From: Orbilia blumenaviensis
Taxonomy: Eukaryota; Ascomycota; Orbiliomycetes; Orbiliales; Orbiliaceae
Length of the DNA stretch: 64,000 nt
Direction of reading: 5' to 3'
Assembly (NCBI GenBank): GCA_036872755.1
Contig: JAVHNS010000011.1
Location: 186,001-250,000, forward strand
Shown: positions 62,835 through 64,000 of the stretch, piece by piece
How the letters are laid out: the number at the start of each line of letters is the position of its first letter
Numbering within the stretch: position 1 is the stretch's first letter
The notes under the pieces: generated by a model
The model's input: the letters and a program-made list of their open reading frames with translations, nothing else
Databases searched by the model: none
Told to the model about the DNA's origin: nothing
Translations under genes and position numbers: made by a program

Positions 62835-64000
62835 AGTAGCTCCCGTCTCAGTCCCAACCCCCCAAGCGAGCATTACTGCCCTTGCAGAGGCTTTCCAGGC
62901 TACCTTCGCAGCTCACTTTCAGGATTCCCAATCAGCTGGGCCATCCACTGCAGAAGCCCCTCCATCATCAGGACCATCTTCCTCTTCGAAGTCGAAGAAG
63001 AAGAAGAATAAGAAGAAAAAGGGAAAGGGCAAGGCTGTGGTCCCAGCCGAGGGTGCCGCCATTCTCGACGAATCTTCTGGAAACCAGGCAGGGGACCCCA
63101 TTCTCATCTCTGATGAGGATGAGGGAGGGAACCCAGAGGCCGGAAAGCCCACCCTTGGTAAGTATTATCTCCCCTCCTCTCTTCTTTCTTCTAGAATCAA
63201 TTTGTTGTTAAAAAAAAAAAAGTTGAATTTAAAGCTAACGGTGTCACACAGAGGTGGCAAGTGGTGACGCTGCACCGGCAGTGTTACCGGCCCAAGTTGC
63301 GTACCTGCGGGACAGGTACGAGGATGAGGCCCAGAAGTTGAGGGCCGCAAAGGGGAAGGCTCCTGCTCGCGAGAGCAGTAGTCTCCCTGGAGCGGCTCCG
63401 GCTTCTGGGTCTCAGACTCCGGTCCTGTCCCAAGGGCCAACTACAGAGGGTGCCGAGGGGCCCTTCAAAAAATACAAGGCAATCCCATCATCCGAGGGGT
63501 GGGATATGGATGCCGAACGCCTCGGAAATTTTCCGGTGTACAACTCCGGCGAGGAGAGGGCTGCGGTGGCCACCTTTCCATATTACATGGAAGGTGTGCT
63601 GGACTACGATCCCTTGGGGATCGTAGATGCCACCGCAGCCCCTCCTCCTGCCCCAGTTGCTGCCCCATCGCCGACCCTCCAAGCAGCCCAAGCCCCAGCC
63701 CCAGCCACTAAGTCGCCGGCCCTCCCCTCCGCAGGACTCATCGATTGGGACGATGAGTTCTGCCAATTATTCGGTCTCACGACCCCCTTGGAGGATCCTG
63801 CAGAGGATCCCTCCGAGGAGGAGTGGGACCGAATAATTGCAGAGGCGGAGGCCGCCGCTGCTGCCACCACTGCTGCCACCACTGCTCCCACCACCACCAC
63901 CACTCCCACCACCGCTCCCACCACTATTGCCGTCGAGGGAGAGAAGGGGCCGAAGGAGTCGGGGGTGGAAGGCCGTCCGTTGGGCGGTCTTCCATACCCG
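61225..64000 (+). CDS. Large low-complexity protein, unknown function (3' end beyond window)
   Basis: Exons 61225-61322, 61467-63157 and 63252-64000 (open at edge); introns 144 and 94 bp; 846 residues so far. The exon 1 start MEGQNHNQGQAQGGEAG is chosen because its donor CG|GTAAGT joins in frame to LYPQTRYYHVESGDG. His/Ser/Pro/Gln-rich sequence follows, with a run of 12-15 residue repeats around HHQSIPASE (about residues 250-420), poly-Gln (62800-62833), then a Lys-rich cluster (KSKKKKNKKKKGKGK) likely to be a nuclear signal. The last exon is acidic with Ala/Thr/Pro runs and FPYYMEGVLDYDPLGIVD and WDDEFCQLFGL motifs. No domain recognised; probably disordered. Its composition suggests a nuclear or RNA-associated protein, but that is a guess. 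Confidence 0.7.
62800..62833 (+). repeat. CAG/CAA repeat (poly-Gln)
   Basis: About twelve Gln codons, mostly CAG, in frame within the low-complexity gene. Confidence 0.85.

Overview
The window looks like nuclear DNA of a filamentous ascomycete (Pezizomycotina). Genes carry short spliceosomal introns (47-176 bp) with GTAWGT-like donors and CTAAC-like branch sites. There is a Mtc1-type gene and a ZNFX1-like helicase fused to CbxX/CfxQ-type AAA modules. A block of transposons has been driven to nearly pure A+T in the manner of repeat-induced point mutation (RIP). I cannot place it below that rank. Exon models were built by eye; every multi-exon model that is complete sums to a multiple of three.

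Left arm (1-13.2 kb): a very large minus-strand gene, open at the left edge, encodes an NFX1-type zinc-finger/SF1 helicase followed by at least three CbxX-type AAA modules. Then come a small dsRNA-binding-motif (dsRBM) protein gene (10.4-11.4 kb) and a secreted protein gene (12.0-13.2 kb), both minus strand. Middle-left (15.5-26.1 kb): a secreted Cys-rich protein (+), a convergent pair of dsRBM paralogues (19.3-20.2 kb + and 22.4-23.3 kb -), and a mucin-like secreted protein (-). Two tRNA-promoter-like (SINE-like) sequences lie between them.

Centre (27.9-50.9 kb): a minus-strand AAA ATPase gene is split by a 19,757 bp insertion at 28316-48072. The insertion has three layers. A DNA-type element with 137 bp inverted repeats and an 8 bp target duplication (ACGTCCGT) holds a 9.2 kb LTR retrotransposon in minus orientation (duplication TTATA). 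That copy in turn holds a second 9.2 kb copy of the same retrotransposon in plus orientation (duplication ATAAA). Removing the insertion and one 8 bp copy restores a continuous 1033-codon frame, although the insert itself is almost completely A/T.

Right arm (51.8-64 kb): a DUF7708-type protein with a degenerate P-loop region (+) lies head to head with the broken AAA gene. It is followed by a multi-pass membrane protein (+), an Mtc1-like protein (-) and a long low-complexity gene (+) running off the right edge.

Working together: the clearest theme is RNA recognition, with a ZNFX1-like helicase and three dsRBM proteins within 23 kb. A second theme is P-loop signalling ATPases (AAA and DUF7708 genes sharing one divergent promoter). 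That these form one RNA-sensing or genome-defence neighbourhood is inference from gene content only.
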